Notes: generated from the letters alone by a model not told the origin. Positions 1 through 8,934 are shown, counted from the first letter of the stretch. The stretch is DNA of 54,827 nucleotides from Desulfohalobiaceae bacterium S24 (GCA_011389765.1 JAABTT010000016.1:1-54827), one strand, 5' to 3'. Program-made: numbers and translations.

Positions 1-20
1 AACTTTAGGAAAAAATCCCA

Positions 21-185
21 GTCGGAATCGCTATCGCTATCGGAATCGAAATCGGAATCGAAATCGGAATCGAAGTCGGAATCGAAGTCTTAATCCTCAT
101 CATATCAATTCTCGATACCGATTCCGATAGCGATAGCGACCCCGATGATAAGAATTCGAAGTTTCATACGAGCCCTGCATCCGGC
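21..185. repeat. Composite ATCGNN hexamer repeat with inverted arm and CTCGTATGAAACTT tail
   Basis: A run of ATCGCT, ATCGGA and ATCGAA hexamers (about 22-90) faces a complementary arm at about 111-140, separated by an AT-rich spacer, so the RNA or DNA could fold into a long imperfect hairpin. The distal end (about 157-180) carries the reverse complement of CTCGTATGAAACTT next to a CCTGC half-site. Positions 84-140 match 3288-3344 in inverted orientation with about two mismatches. It lies just downstream of pyrG and may also help end its transcript; that role is inferred. Confidence 0.75.
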
Positions 186-1855
186 TAAGCAGCAGGCGAA
201 CCCTCCGAAGCAAGGCTTCCCCGGGTCCTGTACCCCCAGGCCGATTTGATGAAATCGCGGAACAGGGGATGGGGCTGCATGGGACTCGACTTGAACTCCG
301 GATGAAACTGGCAGCCCACAAACCATGGGTGATCCTGTATTTCCATGATCTCCACCAGGGTCTCATCCGGGGAGATGCCGCTCAAAATCATGCCCCTGGC
401 TTCGAATTGTTCGGCATAGGCCTTGTTGAATTCATATCGGTGCCGGTGCCGCTCCTGAATATGTTCCCGGCCATAGGCGGCGCAGGCCATGCTCTCGCCC
501 TGCAGCACGCAGGGATACGCTCCCAGACGCATGGTCCCGCCCTTATCCGAAGAGCGGTCCCGTTGCTGCAGACATTGATTCCGGACGTCGTACCACTCGG
601 TCATCAGATAAATCACCGGATCCGGAGTCTCCGGCACAAACTCGGCAGAATTGGCCTCAGACAGACCGAGCACCTTTCTGGCGAATTCAATGACCGCGCA
701 GTGCAGTCCGAGACAGATCCCGAAAAAAGGGATCCTGTTTTCCCGGGCAAAGCCGCAGGCCATGATTTTGCCTTCCACCCCGCGATAGCCGAACCCTCCG
801 GGGACCAGAACGCCGTCCAGTCCCTGCAGGCGTTTTTGAACATTTTCCGGGTCCAATGCTTCGGAATTGACATAGACAAGATCCACGGCCAGTTGATTGG
901 CGACCCCGCCGTGCACCAGGGCCTCATGAAGACTCTTATAGGCTTCGGTCAAGTCCACATACTTGCCCACAATCCCAATGGAGACGCGGCCTTTGGGATT
1001 TTCCAGACGATGCACCAAATCCCGCCAATCGGATAAATCCGGATTTTTGGCCGGGAGTCGAAGCATGATGGCGATCTTTTGGTCCAGACCTTCTTTGTAA
1101 AAGGCCAGGGGAACCTTATAGATATTGTCCACATCCACCGCGGAAAAAACCGCGTCCTCCTCCACGCTGCAGAACAGGGCGATCTTGGCCTTGATGTCCT
1201 CGGCCAGCTCCACTTCCGAGCGGCAGAGGATAATATCCGGCTGAATGCCGATGCTTCGCAGTTCTTTCACGCTGTGCTGGGTGGGCTTGGTCTTCAATTC
1301 CCCGGCCGTCCGCATGTAGGGAACCAGGGTCAGGTGGATGTACAGGACGTTTTCCTTGCCCAGGTCGGAGCGGAGCTGACGAATGGCCTCCAGAAAGGGC
1401 TGTCCTTCGATGTCCCCCACCGTTCCGCCTATTTCAATGATGGCCACGTCCTCCCCTTTGCGGCCCACGTCCCGGACGGCCTTCTTGATCTCATCGGTCA
1501 CATGGGGGATGACCTGAACCGTCCCCCCGAGATAATCCCCCCGCCGCTCCTTGGTGATCACCGTGTTGTAGATGCTGCCGGAGGTGTAATTGTTGTACTG
1601 GGCCATGGGGACATCCAGATAGCGCTCGTAATGGCCGAGGTCCAGATCGGTTTCCGCCCCGTCGTCCGTGACGTAGACCTCCCCGTGCTGAAAAGGATTC
1701 ATGGTCCCGGGATCAACATTGATATAGGGATCGAGTTTCTGAATGGTCACCCGCACCCCCCTGGACTTCAACAGGGCGGCGATGGAAGCCGCGGCCAAAC
1801 CTTTGCCCAGGGAAGACAAGACCCCCCCGGTCACGAATATAAACTTTGTCTTCAT
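185..1855 (-). CDS. pyrG: CTP synthase
   Basis: Cytosolic enzyme that aminates UTP to CTP with ATP and glutamine, the last step of de novo pyrimidine nucleotide synthesis. The 556-residue protein has the family's two domains. The N-terminal synthase domain opens with [16 protein letters not shown] (P-loop) and includes the [20 protein letters not shown] stretch. The C-terminal class I glutamine amidotransferase domain has the nucleophile Cys in GICLGLH and the catalytic His-x-Glu in GCQFHPEF. Length matches the usual 535-560. The reading frame is open 11 codons further upstream, but MKTKFIF is the conserved N-terminus, so the start is put at 1855. It is divergent from purQ across a 315-base gap filled with repeats. 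Confidence 0.97.
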   Translation of the reverse strand: MKTKFIFVTGGVLSSLGKGLAAASIAALLKSRGVRVTIQKLDPYINVDPGTMNPFQHGEVYVTDDGAETDLDLGHYERYLDVPMAQYNNYTSGSIYNTVITKERRGDYLGGTVQVIPHVTDEIKKAVRDVGRKGEDVAIIEIGGTVGDIEGQPFLEAIRQLRSDLGKENVLYIHLTLVPYMRTAGELKTKPTQHSVKELRSIGIQPDIILCRSEVELAEDIKAKIALFCSVEEDAVFSAVDVDNIYKVPLAFYKEGLDQKIAIMLRLPAKNPDLSDWRDLVHRLENPKGRVSIGIVGKYVDLTEAYKSLHEALVHGGVANQLAVDLVYVNSEALDPENVQKRLQGLDGVLVPGGFGYRGVEGKIMACGFARENRIPFFGICLGLHCAVIEFARKVLGLSEANSAEFVPETPDPVIYLMTEWYDVRNQCLQQRDRSSDKGGTMRLGAYPCVLQGESMACAAYGREHIQERHRHRYEFNKAYAEQFEARGMILSGISPDETLVEIMEIQDHPWFVGCQFHPEFKSSPMQPHPLFRDFIKSAWGYRTRGSLASEGSPAA

Positions 1856-1870
1856 AGATTTTTTGAGGGT

Positions 1871-1945
1871 TTTAGGTTCACGGTTCACAGAATCAGATCA
1901 AGATCCGCAATTCGATAGCGATAGCGATTTCGATTTCGATGACGC
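1871..1945. repeat. GGTTCAC and ATCG-type short repeats in the pyrG-purQ gap
   Basis: The 1856-2170 gap begins with GGTTCACGGTTCAC (about 1874-1888), then a GATAGC/GATTTC hexamer run (about 1911-1940). Both words recur elsewhere in the window (14173-14299 and 18631-18755 for the first; 21-140 and 3288-3370 for the second). The rest of the gap contains the purQ promoter candidate and no convincing gene. Confidence 0.6.
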
Positions 1946-2077
1946 CTCGCAATGCAGCAACGACGTTACGAAGTCTGAAGTTGTGGGGACCTCGATGCCC
2001 GGTGTCCGAACAATACCGTGTTCTTGGGAAAAAGTCCATGACGGCCGGGCTTCAAAAAAGCAGGCAGCCGACGTGAG

Positions 2078-2106
2078 TTGACGGGGCTTGCGCCAGACCG
2101 TATGCT
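2078..2106 (+). promoter_or_regulatory. Candidate sigma70 promoter of purQ
   Basis: TTGACG (2078-2083), a 17-base spacer and TATGCT (2101-2106) closely resemble the housekeeping consensus. The predicted leader to the purQ start at 2171 is about 58 bases. No purine riboswitch or PurR-like palindrome was recognised in it. Confidence 0.5.
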
Positions 2107-2170
2107 GCAGGGCATCTGCACAGTTTTGTGGCAAGAACCCTGTGGAATGTCAAGACAGCCGGAGCCGAAT

Positions 2171-3004
2171 ATGCCCTCAGTTCATGCCCTGGTTCTGACC
2201 GGATACGGAACGAACTGCGAGAGAGAGACCGCTTTTGCCTGCCGCTCGGCAGGAGCCGACAGCACGGTCATCGCCCATTTTGCGGACCTGATCCAAGAAA
2301 GACTGCTGCTGCACGACTACAATTTTTTGATCTTTCCAGGAGGCTTTTTGGACGGGGACCACCTCGGAGGAGCGCAGGCGGCCGCGGTGCGTTTCACCTC
2401 GGCCAGAACCAGATCCGGACTCAGCCTGGTCCAAGAGATCAGACGGCTCCATGCCCGCGGCGGACTGATCATGGGGATTTGCAACGGGTTCCAACTCCTG
2501 GTCAAGCTCGGCCTGCTGCCCGGTCTGCAGGACAGGCCCGCCCAACGCTGCGTCAGCCTGAGCCACAACGACTCCGGCCGCTTTGAGGACCGCTGGGTGC
2601 ACCTACAATGCCGCCCGGACTCCCCTTCCGTCTTCACCAGAAGGCTCGAGCGGATCTATCTTCCCGTGCGCCACGGCGAAGGCAGGCTTGTTGTCCGGGA
2701 CGCGGCAACCCTCAAGCAAATCGAAGCCGGCAGACTCATCGCCCTGCAGTACACCGACCCCCGGGGGGAAGTCACCCAGACCTATCCCCACAATCCCAAT
2801 GGGTCCCCCCTGGGCATCGCCGGTTTGACCGATCCGACCGGGCGGATCTTCGGGCTCATGCCGCACCCGGAAGCCTTCAACCACCCCACGAATCACCCGG
2901 CCTGGACCAGAGGAAGCACAAGCATTCCCGGCACCCGTCTCTTTGCTGAAGGAATTGATTTTTTGAAACAGAATGATCCGCCTGAAGCCCTTGTTTTATC
3001 TTAA
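2171..3004 (+). CDS. purQ: Phosphoribosylformylglycinamidine synthase, glutamine amidotransferase subunit
   Basis: Supplies ammonia from glutamine for the fourth step of purine synthesis (FGAR to FGAM), working with the PurL and usually PurS subunits, which are not in this window. The 277-residue protein is a class I glutamine amidotransferase. It has the N-terminal LTGYGTNCE motif, FPGGF, the nucleophile elbow GICNGFQLL (Cys104) and the catalytic PHPEAF (His232, Glu234). At 277 residues it is at the long end of the family. The start at 2171 is chosen because GGAG lies 6 bases upstream; an ATG at 2147 is in frame but poorly preceded. A REP-type palindrome follows about 55 bases after the stop. 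Confidence 0.93.
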   Translation: MPSVHALVLTGYGTNCERETAFACRSAGADSTVIAHFADLIQERLLLHDYNFLIFPGGFLDGDHLGGAQAAAVRFTSARTRSGLSLVQEIRRLHARGGLIMGICNGFQLLVKLGLLPGLQDRPAQRCVSLSHNDSGRFEDRWVHLQCRPDSPSVFTRRLERIYLPVRHGEGRLVVRDAATLKQIEAGRLIALQYTDPRGEVTQTYPHNPNGSPLGIAGLTDPTGRIFGLMPHPEAFNHPTNHPAWTRGSTSIPGTRLFAEGIDFLKQNDPPEALVLS

Positions 3005-3010
3005 TAGATA

Positions 3011-3045
3011 GATGTCATGCCGGCGGCAGGGCTCGTATGAAACTT
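3011..3045 (+). repeat. CTCGTATGAAACTT repeat with hairpin half-site
   Basis: A short GCCGGCGGCAGGGCTCGTATGAAACTT stretch right after purQ. The same 14-mer CTCGTATGAAACTT occurs at about 3260-3273 and, inverted, at about 158-171, each time next to a CCTGC/GCAGG half palindrome. Confidence 0.6.
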
Positions 3046-3058
3046 GATTTTTCTTTCT

Positions 3059-3132
3059 CCGTCACCCCGGCGTAGGCCGGGGTCCAGCTCTTACATTTTC
3101 AGTCTGGATTCCGGCCTACGCCGGAATGACGG
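3059..3132. repeat. REP-type inverted repeat
   Basis: Two imperfectly complementary arms, CCGTCACCCCGGCGTAGGCC (from 3059) and its counterpart ending at 3132 (GGCCTACGCCGGAATGACGG), flank an AT-rich core. Each arm also has its own internal palindrome. This is the layout of the widespread intergenic repeat with GGCGTAGGCCGG at its centre. Placed after purQ, it may act as a transcription end or a RAYT substrate (inference). Confidence 0.8.
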
Positions 3133-3140
3133 AGGAGGTG

Positions 3141-3180
3141 ACTCAAAGTTTCTTCGTTGATCAAACTGGCAGTCGTTGTT
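3141..3180 (+). repeat. CAAAGTTTCTT-GATCAAACTGG repeat, copy 1
   Basis: The pair CAAAGTTTCTT and GATCAAACTGG seen here (about 3144-3170) is repeated at about 3385-3411 with a slightly different spacer. It is part of the 3005-3474 intergenic stretch, which is almost entirely repeats and in which no gene is seen before tadA. Confidence 0.55.
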
Positions 3181-3237
3181 TTAAATGAACAGCTTAACAG
3201 CTTAATCGTATATTATAATAAATATCAAACAATTATG

Positions 3238-3440
3238 TGTCAGGCCTGCCAGAGGCAAAGCTCGTATGAAACTTCAGATTTTTCCCATCGCTATCGCTAT
3301 CGGAATCGGTATCGAGAAATGATATGATGAGGATAAAGACTTCGATTCCGATAGCGATAGCGATACCGACCGCGATTTCTTCCCAAAGTTTCTTTTTCGA
3401 TCAAACTGGACGTCTGCGGCCAGAGGCAAAGCTGACATCT
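3238..3440. repeat. Composite repeat: TGTCAG half-hairpin, CTCGTATGAAACTT, ATCG hexamers, GATCAAACTGG
   Basis: In order: half of the TGTCAGNCCTGCC palindrome (3238-3250) preceded by CAATTATG; CTCGTATGAAACTT; a hexamer run from about 3287; a 57-base stretch (3288-3344) that is the inverted copy of 84-140; the opposite hexamer arm to about 3370; then the second CAAAGTTTCTT-GATCAAACTGG pair. Together with 21-185 it brackets pyrG-purQ with inverted copies. Confidence 0.7.
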
Positions 3441-3474
3441 GATTTCCTTGACGTCCGACCCAGGGAAGAGTAGG

Positions 3475-3996
3475 ATGATGTTTCTATCAACAGAATGGAC
3501 CCGGGGCATGGAACTGGCCCTGAAACAGGCCCGCCAGGCCTTTCAGGAAGGGGAAATACCCGTGGGGGCCGTGCTGCTGGATGTCTCCGGAGACCCTGTG
3601 GCCGCGGCCCGCAACCAGTCCATCCTCAAGCAGGATCCCACGGCTCATGCGGAAATCCAGGTCCTGCGATTGGCCGCCCGGGCTGCAGGCAATTACCGTT
3701 TGCCCGGAACCGTGCTCATCAGCACGGTGGAACCCTGCTTGATGTGCGCCGGCGCCCTGATCCAGGCCCGCATTGCCGGCCTGGTTTACGGGACGGCCGA
3801 TCCCAAGGCCGGGGCCATTGTTTCCAGGATTTCGATCTTTGAGGCCTTTCCCTGGCTCAATCACCGCTTCCGGATCCAGGGCGGGGTCCTCGCCGAGCCT
3901 TGCCGGGCGCTGCTGCAAGTTTTTTTTGCTGAAAAACGCAAAAAAAACTCTACAGCCCCGGCACCCACAGGCCTCGAGTCGTCCTCCCCTGAATAA
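3475..3996 (+). CDS. tadA: tRNA-specific adenosine deaminase
   Basis: Zinc deaminase that converts wobble adenosine 34 to inosine in tRNA-Arg(ACG), and so is normally essential. The 173-residue protein carries the CDA-fold zinc site: THAEIQVL (His58, proton-shuttling Glu60) and PCLMCAG (Cys88, Cys91). The GEIPVGAVL motif near the N-terminus is typical of the family. The frame is open to a TTG at 3448, but a GGAAGAG ribosome site sits just before ATG 3475 (a second ATG is at 3478). The C-terminal tail after FFAEKRKK is lysine- then proline/serine-rich. A tRNA-Ser gene begins 39 bases downstream on the same strand and may share the transcript. Confidence 0.93.
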   Translation: MMFLSTEWTRGMELALKQARQAFQEGEIPVGAVLLDVSGDPVAAARNQSILKQDPTAHAEIQVLRLAARAAGNYRLPGTVLISTVEPCLMCAGALIQARIAGLVYGTADPKAGAIVSRISIFEAFPWLNHRFRIQGGVLAEPCRALLQVFFAEKRKKNSTAPAPTGLESSSPE

Positions 3997-4035
3997 ACCG
4001 GAGCCAAGCTCTTGTTTGCAGGGACAACCGAATGC

Positions 4036-4130
4036 GGAGAGGTACCGAAGTCCGGTCGTAACGGGCCCGACTCGAAATCGGGTTGGCGGCCAAAACCGTC
4101 ACGTGGGTTCGAATCCCACCCTCTCCGCCA
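4036..4130 (+). tRNA. tRNA-Ser (CGA anticodon)
   Basis: A 95-base class II tRNA. The acceptor stem GGAGAGG pairs with CCTCTCC, the discriminator is G and CCA is encoded. The anticodon arm is CCCGA-CTCGAAA-TCGGG, giving anticodon CGA, which reads UCG. A long variable arm (GGCGGCC...GTCAC region) and the T-arm loop TTCGAAT are present. It lies between tadA and the 3' end of priA. Confidence 0.96.
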
Positions 4131-4154
4131 GCTTTTTTACAAAAAAACGCCAAG

Positions 4155-6485
4155 TTACAACATCTGGACCGGGTCCAGATCCAGGCTGACCCGCAGTTTT
4201 GTACCGGCCCGCCCGGACAGCTCCGGGCCGCAGAGACCCCGAATCTGGGACCAGGCCGCCGCTTTGATGAGGCAGTGATAGCGTTTCCTGCCCCGTAAGA
4301 CCTGCAAAGGGGCCGGGGCCGGACCCAGGATCTCAAGCCCCAGCTGTTTGGCTCCGGCCCGAAGCCGGTCCGCAGCCTCGCGGACCAGGCTCTCCCCTTT
4401 GTGTTCCTGCACCGGACATTCGAAGCGCAGCAGGGCGAGCTTCACAAAAGGCGGATAGCGATACTTTTTTCTGAGCTCGATTTCCTGCTCATAAAAGCCT
4501 TCGTAATCATTGGCCGCAATATAGCGCCAGCAATAATGTCCCGGGTTGCGGGTCTGGATCAGGACCTTTCCCGGCTTCTCCCCGCGCCCGGCCCGTCCGG
4601 CAACCTGGACCAGAAGCTGGAAGGTCCGCTCCGTGGCCCGGTAGTCCGGAAGATTGAGTCCGATATCCCCGTCCAGAACCAGGACCCGGGTCACATTCGG
4701 AAAATGATGGCCCTTGCTGCACATCTGGGTGCCCACCAGCACCTGGGCCTTTCCTCCGGCAAAGCGCTCCAGGATCGACTCCAGACTCCCCTTTCGCTTG
4801 GTGGTGTCCCGGTCCAGCCGGAGGATCCCGATATCCCGATCAAGCCTGGCCCGTAAATACTCTTCCACCTGTTCCGTGCCCTCGTCCAGGGGGACAAACT
4901 GATGCCCGCCGCATTCCGGACAGGGCAGCGGAAAGGGCCTGTTCCGGCCGCAGTAATGACAGATAAGCCGCTCCCGATTTTTGTGAAAGGTCATTCCCAC
5001 ATCGCAGCGGCCGCATTTCACCACCCGGGAGCAGGAGGTGCAATAGACCAGGGGAGCGTAGCCGCGCCGGTTCAAGAGGAGAATCGCCTGTTCCCCCCGC
5101 TCCAGGCAGGCGAACAACTCTGCGGCCGCGTCAGGATGGAAGGGTTTGTCCTGCTTTTTCTTGGATAGAGGCACAATCGCCACTTCAGGCAGACGTCCGC
5201 CGCCCACCCTGTTGGGCAGCCTGATCAGGGGGGCGTCCTGTTTCCGGGCCGCGTAAAAGGTCTTCATGTCCGGGGTGGCGGAACCGAGCAGCAGGAGCCC
5301 CCGGCTGCGGCGGGTCAGATAAAAAGCCGCCTCCCGGGCCTGATAGGAGAAGCGCTCTTCCTGTTTGAAGGAGGCGTCGTGCTCCTCGTCCAGAATAATC
5401 AAGCCCCAGTCGTCCTCGGGCAGAAAAACAGCCGAACGGGTCCCGATGACCAGGCGCGGCTTATCCCGCAAAGCCAGGGTCCTGAAGGTCTGCTCCCGTT
5501 CAGAAGCGGTCTGGGACCCATGGTACAAACAACAGACATCCTCTCCAAAAAAATCAACAGCCTGGGTCCAGAGCCGCCAGGCCAGGGCCACTTCAGGAGC
5601 CAGGCACAGGGCGGAGCGGCCCGCGGCCAGACAGGCCCGAATCAGATGCAGATAGAGCAGGGTCTTGCCGCTGCCCGTGATCCCGTAGAGAAGCCTGAAA
5701 CCGGGCCTGTCCCTGAACAGCTCCCGGCGCAAGGACTGGAAGGCCTGCTCCTGCTCGAGGGTCAGCCTCGGTCCTGCTTCCCCGTTCCCGCCATCGGCCG
5801 GGCGTTTTTCCAGCTCTGCGCCGGGACGCCGCCGAATCAACCCTGTTTTCTCCAGGCTCCGAAGGCTGTCCAGCATCCCGGTCCCGCAGGCCCGCCGCAG
5901 TTGCTCCAGGCTTTGGGGGCCGTGTTCCCAGAGCTGTTCCACCAGCCGCCGTTGGCGCTTGGCATTGGGCCGCAGAGGCCAGGGCGGATCCTGGGTCAGG
6001 ACAAAGGCCATGCTGTCCTGCGCCGAACGTGCCGGGCCCAGGCCGACGTCCCCCCGCAGCCAGCAATGCGCCAGGCGTTCCTTTTGTTCCGGTTTGAGGG
6101 CGGCGATCCCGGTCAGGGGGATCCGGCCCGGCAGCCCCGTGTCCTGCACCCGCAGCAGCAGATTGGTGCTGCGCAGGTTTTTGGGCAGAACAGTTCCCAG
6201 GACCCGGCCGGGCTCCACTGCGTATCGGATGGCCAGTTCATTGATAAAGTCCAGATAGCCCGGCCTGAAAAGCGGCGCCGACTCCAAGGGCCACAGAATG
6301 GGCTTTAAGCCGGAGCTGTCGCCTGCATCCCGATCAATCCTCCAGATCAGGCCGCAGCGGTAGTTTTGGCCCAGGGGAACACAGACGCGCAGGCCCGGCT
6401 GCCAGACCGAATGCGGCAAAGCAGCGGCCGGGGCATAGGACAACACCCGGGAAGGCGGACTGAGCAGGGCAACCTGGATGATCAT
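4155..6485 (-). CDS. priA: Primosomal protein N' (replication restart helicase PriA)
   Basis: Recognises stalled or collapsed replication forks and reloads the replicative helicase. The 776-residue protein has a 3'-DNA-binding N-terminal region, the SF2 helicase motifs GITGSGKT (about 270-276) and LDEEHDASFKQEE (about 365-377), and eight cysteines in four pairs between about 482 and 525 (CTSC, CGRC, CHYC, CPEC) that bind two zincs. It also has the C-terminal helicase motif VAGRAGRGEKPG. It is somewhat longer than the 732 residues of the E. coli protein. The frame is open to a TTG at 6539, but MIIQVALLSPP is the natural N-terminus, so ATG 6485 is chosen; no strong ribosome site is seen. It ends 24 bases from the tRNA-Ser gene, convergent. 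Confidence 0.96.
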   Translation of the reverse strand: MIIQVALLSPPSRVLSYAPAAALPHSVWQPGLRVCVPLGQNYRCGLIWRIDRDAGDSSGLKPILWPLESAPLFRPGYLDFINELAIRYAVEPGRVLGTVLPKNLRSTNLLLRVQDTGLPGRIPLTGIAALKPEQKERLAHCWLRGDVGLGPARSAQDSMAFVLTQDPPWPLRPNAKRQRRLVEQLWEHGPQSLEQLRRACGTGMLDSLRSLEKTGLIRRRPGAELEKRPADGGNGEAGPRLTLEQEQAFQSLRRELFRDRPGFRLLYGITGSGKTLLYLHLIRACLAAGRSALCLAPEVALAWRLWTQAVDFFGEDVCCLYHGSQTASEREQTFRTLALRDKPRLVIGTRSAVFLPEDDWGLIILDEEHDASFKQEERFSYQAREAAFYLTRRSRGLLLLGSATPDMKTFYAARKQDAPLIRLPNRVGGGRLPEVAIVPLSKKKQDKPFHPDAAAELFACLERGEQAILLLNRRGYAPLVYCTSCSRVVKCGRCDVGMTFHKNRERLICHYCGRNRPFPLPCPECGGHQFVPLDEGTEQVEEYLRARLDRDIGILRLDRDTTKRKGSLESILERFAGGKAQVLVGTQMCSKGHHFPNVTRVLVLDGDIGLNLPDYRATERTFQLLVQVAGRAGRGEKPGKVLIQTRNPGHYCWRYIAANDYEGFYEQEIELRKKYRYPPFVKLALLRFECPVQEHKGESLVREAADRLRAGAKQLGLEILGPAPAPLQVLRGRKRYHCLIKAAAWSQIRGLCGPELSGRAGTKLRVSLDLDPVQML

Positions 6486-6576
6486 GGGAGGATGACTGGG
6501 GTCATGAAATATTTTGGCCCGCCAATGACCGCGAATCAAGAGTCATCGTTTCTTTCCATGTCTGCATGGCGAAGCC

Positions 6577-6606
6577 TTTTCCAGGCAAGTCTTCTTGCCT
6601 GGAAAA
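6577..6606. terminator. Perfect hairpin between priA and the upstream secreted-protein gene
   Basis: TTTTCCAGGCAAG (6577-6589) and CTTGCCTGGAAAA (6594-6606) form a 13-bp perfect stem with a TCTT loop. It lies downstream of the 6672-7457 gene and upstream of priA, both on the minus strand. The A-rich outer end gives no clear U-tract for either strand, so terminator function is tentative. Confidence 0.45.
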
Positions 6607-6620
6607 AAGAAATACTCTTC

Positions 6621-6648
6621 ATTCGCGCCCATTCGCGTGATTCGTGGG
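6621..6648 (+). repeat. ATTCGCG word repeat
   Basis: Three consecutive imperfect words (ATTCGCGCCC, ATTCGCGTGA, TTCGTGGG) form a short degenerate tandem array in the 186-base gap upstream of priA. It is similar in style to the other word repeats of the window. Confidence 0.5.
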
Positions 6649-6671
6649 CACCGTTCTGCAGCCTCCAGACT

Positions 6672-7457
6672 TTATTCGCAGTTCGGGAGGATGCTAAACA
6701 GCTCCGAACAGAATTTTAAATCGCAGCCCGGCGGCGGGGCGTTCCGGAATGTGTTGCGAAACGCTTCCGGATCGAACAGCTCATCGGCAATCTCCCGATT
6801 GATGCCCCTCCAGGCCAATTCCAGCTCCACACTCGCGCCGGAGGCTGCTTGAACCCTCGTTCTGTGCGGAAGCGGCACATTGCCGATATTGCGGTATTCG
6901 AGCCAGGTCCAGACCGGCCCCTGCCCGGGTTTCAGTCTGAGCGGAACGGATTGTTCCGCATGGAGCCAGATTTGAGGCAGATCCCTGGTATGCTGTTCAG
7001 CCCCGAAGACCAAACAGGGCGTGTCTCCCAAAAATCGATAGGCCGGCTGCGCCGGATCGATCCCCTGCTGCTCCCAGAAATGCCGGGCCGGACGGCGATA
7101 CCAGAAAAAAAGCACGGGCAGCGGGAAATTCGACTGCTCATGATAGCGGGCCGTACACTGCTCGCCTTTGCCGACAGCCGCAGCCGCAATGCCCGAGGAT
7201 CCGTCCGGCCGCTTCCGGATCCATTCCTGCCGCCAGGCCCTGTCTTTGATCCAGAGCAGCAGCTTAAGCCTGGGCTCGTCCGGAATACGGATCTCCAGCT
7301 GCAGGCTGTGCAGATCGCCCAGCTGTTCGTCAACCCGCCGGGCCGCCTCCTGAAAATCCGGAATAAAGGCTGCTGCCGGCAGGCTTTGAAAACAGCACCA
7401 GAACAGAAGCAACACGGCCCAGGTACGGGGCTCCACCAATTGTTTGAGGCAATACAT
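6672..7457 (-). CDS. Secreted hypothetical protein
   Basis: Not recognised with certainty. The 261-residue product from ATG 7457 begins with a plausible signal peptide (hydrophobic AVLLLFWCCFQSLPAAAF, cleavage after an Ala near residue 28), so it probably acts in the periplasm or outer membrane. The mature part is predicted mostly beta-rich, with alternating hydrophobic strands (LQLEIRIPDEPRLKLLLWIK, VWTWLEYRNIG, VELELAWRGINREI). That pattern recalls the half-barrel of LolA-like proteins, but no diagnostic motif is seen. It lies 68 bases downstream of glmM on the same strand and could be the last gene of the ftsH-folP-glmM unit. An upstream in-frame extension to 7538 would destroy the signal peptide and is rejected. 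Confidence 0.7.
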   Translation of the reverse strand: MYCLKQLVEPRTWAVLLLFWCCFQSLPAAAFIPDFQEAARRVDEQLGDLHSLQLEIRIPDEPRLKLLLWIKDRAWRQEWIRKRPDGSSGIAAAAVGKGEQCTARYHEQSNFPLPVLFFWYRRPARHFWEQQGIDPAQPAYRFLGDTPCLVFGAEQHTRDLPQIWLHAEQSVPLRLKPGQGPVWTWLEYRNIGNVPLPHRTRVQAASGASVELELAWRGINREIADELFDPEAFRNTFRNAPPPGCDLKFCSELFSILPNCE

Positions 7458-7525
7458 AGCTCTTTGCTGCACCTGTTCCAAAAAAAAACTGAAATGGGTC
7501 AATAAGCCGCTTCTGCAGATGCAGC

Positions 7526-8878
7526 TTATTTGACGCATTCCCTGATGATATCCGCCAGCTCCAGGACGGTGCTCTCCACAAGACCTCTGTCTTCCCCTTC
7601 CACCATGACCCTGGCCTTGGACTCCGTGCCGGAATAGCGCAGCAGGACCCGCCCTGTGACGCCGAGCCGCAGCTCGGCTTCCCGGACCGCGGCTGTGAGC
7701 CGGGGCACGCTCTCAAAGGGCGTCTTACGCTCAACCGGGACATTGAGCAATTGCTGGGGAAACAGTTCCAAAAGCCCGGCCAGCTCCGAAGCCGGTTTTT
7801 CATTCTCCCGCATGATCTTGAGCATCTGCAAAGCAGCCAGGATCCCGTCTCCCGTAGTGGAGTACTCCAGGAAAATAAGGTGACCGGACTGTTCGCCTCC
7901 CAGAAGGACCCCGTGTTCGCACATGGCCTGGACCACATTCTTGTCCCCAACCGGGGTGCGGATCAATTCCCCGCCGTTGTCCTTCATGAAAATCTCCAGG
8001 GCCATATTGCTCATGACGGTCGCCACCAGCTTGTTGCCGGGCAGTGCTTTTTTATCCAGACCGTCCTTGGCGCAGATGGCCAAGACCTGATCCCCGTCCA
8101 GAACAGTCCCTCTTTCATCCACTAAAATGACCCGGTCGCCGTCACCGTCCAGAGCGATTCCCAAATCAGCCCCTGACTCTAAAACCTGGTGCTGGACATG
8201 CTCCGGGTGCAGAGAACCGCACTGTTCGTTGATATTCAATCCGTTCGGCTCCACGCCCAGCTTGACCACCTCGGCTCCCAATTCCTGAAAGACAAGGGGC
8301 GCCACCCGATAGGCCGCCCCGTTGGCGCAGTCCAGAACAATTTTCAGGCCGTCCAGAGTCAAATGGGACGGGAAGCTGTTTTTCAGAGAAACAATATACC
8401 GGCCGGGACTGTCTTCCAGTTTAAAGGCCCGGCCGATTCTCGAGGCTTCCGGACTGTCCCAGTTGGATTCCAAGGCCAGGACCAGTTCGCTTATGTCCTC
8501 CTCCACCTCTCGACGCAGCTTGAAGCCGTCACGGTCGAAAAATTTGATGCCGTTGTCCTGAAACGGGTTGTGCGAAGCCGAAATCACGATCCCCAAATCG
8601 GCCCGCATATTCTTGGCCAGGAAGGAGATTGCCGGCGTAGGCAGGGGGCCGACAAGGTAGACATCCATGCCTGAGGCGCATAAACCCGAGGTCAGGGCGG
8701 TCTCAAACACATAGCCCGACAAGCGGGTGTCTTTCCCGATCAAGACCCGATGCCGCTTGGTGCTGTTGCGAAAATACTGCCCAGCGGCCAAACCCAAACG
8801 GATGATCACTTCCGGCTGCATGGGAAAATGGTTGACCTGCCCCCGCAAGCCGTCCGTCCCGAACAGTTTTTTGAGCAT
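7526..8878 (-). CDS. glmM: Phosphoglucosamine mutase
   Basis: Interconverts glucosamine-6-phosphate and glucosamine-1-phosphate, feeding UDP-GlcNAc for peptidoglycan and lipopolysaccharide. The 450-residue length is typical. It has the N-terminal FGTDGLRG motif, the phosphoserine loop [16 protein letters not shown] (Ser102), the magnesium loop DGDGDR (244-249), the sugar-binding GEQSGH and the phosphate-binding [15 protein letters not shown] at the C-terminus. It follows folP and ftsH on the minus strand, the same order as in E. coli, although here 151 bases with a word repeat separate it from folP. Confidence 0.97.
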   Translation of the reverse strand: MLKKLFGTDGLRGQVNHFPMQPEVIIRLGLAAGQYFRNSTKRHRVLIGKDTRLSGYVFETALTSGLCASGMDVYLVGPLPTPAISFLAKNMRADLGIVISASHNPFQDNGIKFFDRDGFKLRREVEEDISELVLALESNWDSPEASRIGRAFKLEDSPGRYIVSLKNSFPSHLTLDGLKIVLDCANGAAYRVAPLVFQELGAEVVKLGVEPNGLNINEQCGSLHPEHVQHQVLESGADLGIALDGDGDRVILVDERGTVLDGDQVLAICAKDGLDKKALPGNKLVATVMSNMALEIFMKDNGGELIRTPVGDKNVVQAMCEHGVLLGGEQSGHLIFLEYSTTGDGILAALQMLKIMRENEKPASELAGLLELFPQQLLNVPVERKTPFESVPRLTAAVREAELRLGVTGRVLLRYSGTESKARVMVEGEDRGLVESTVLELADIIRECVK

Positions 8879-8896
8879 TGTTTCCTTTCCGTATAA

Positions 8897-8934
8897 ACGT
8901 CGAACATCGAACGTCCAACGTTGAATGATGAATG
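8897..8934. repeat. CGAACAT/CGAACGT word repeat upstream of glmM
   Basis: The words CGTCGAACAT, CGAACGTCCAACGT and TGAATGATGAATG make a degenerate tandem run in the folP-glmM gap, just before the glmM start. The nearby ACGTCCAACGT stretch is partly palindromic. The rest of the gap is AT-rich without a clear promoter. Confidence 0.5.

Noticed and set aside
269..1036. 255-residue plus-strand open frame opposite pyrG
   Set aside because: Antisense shadow of a clear pyrG; composition follows the reverse complement and it has no ribosome site.
4036..4130. tRNA-Ser as an integration site
   Set aside because: No duplicated tRNA 3' end, integrase or phage gene nearby.
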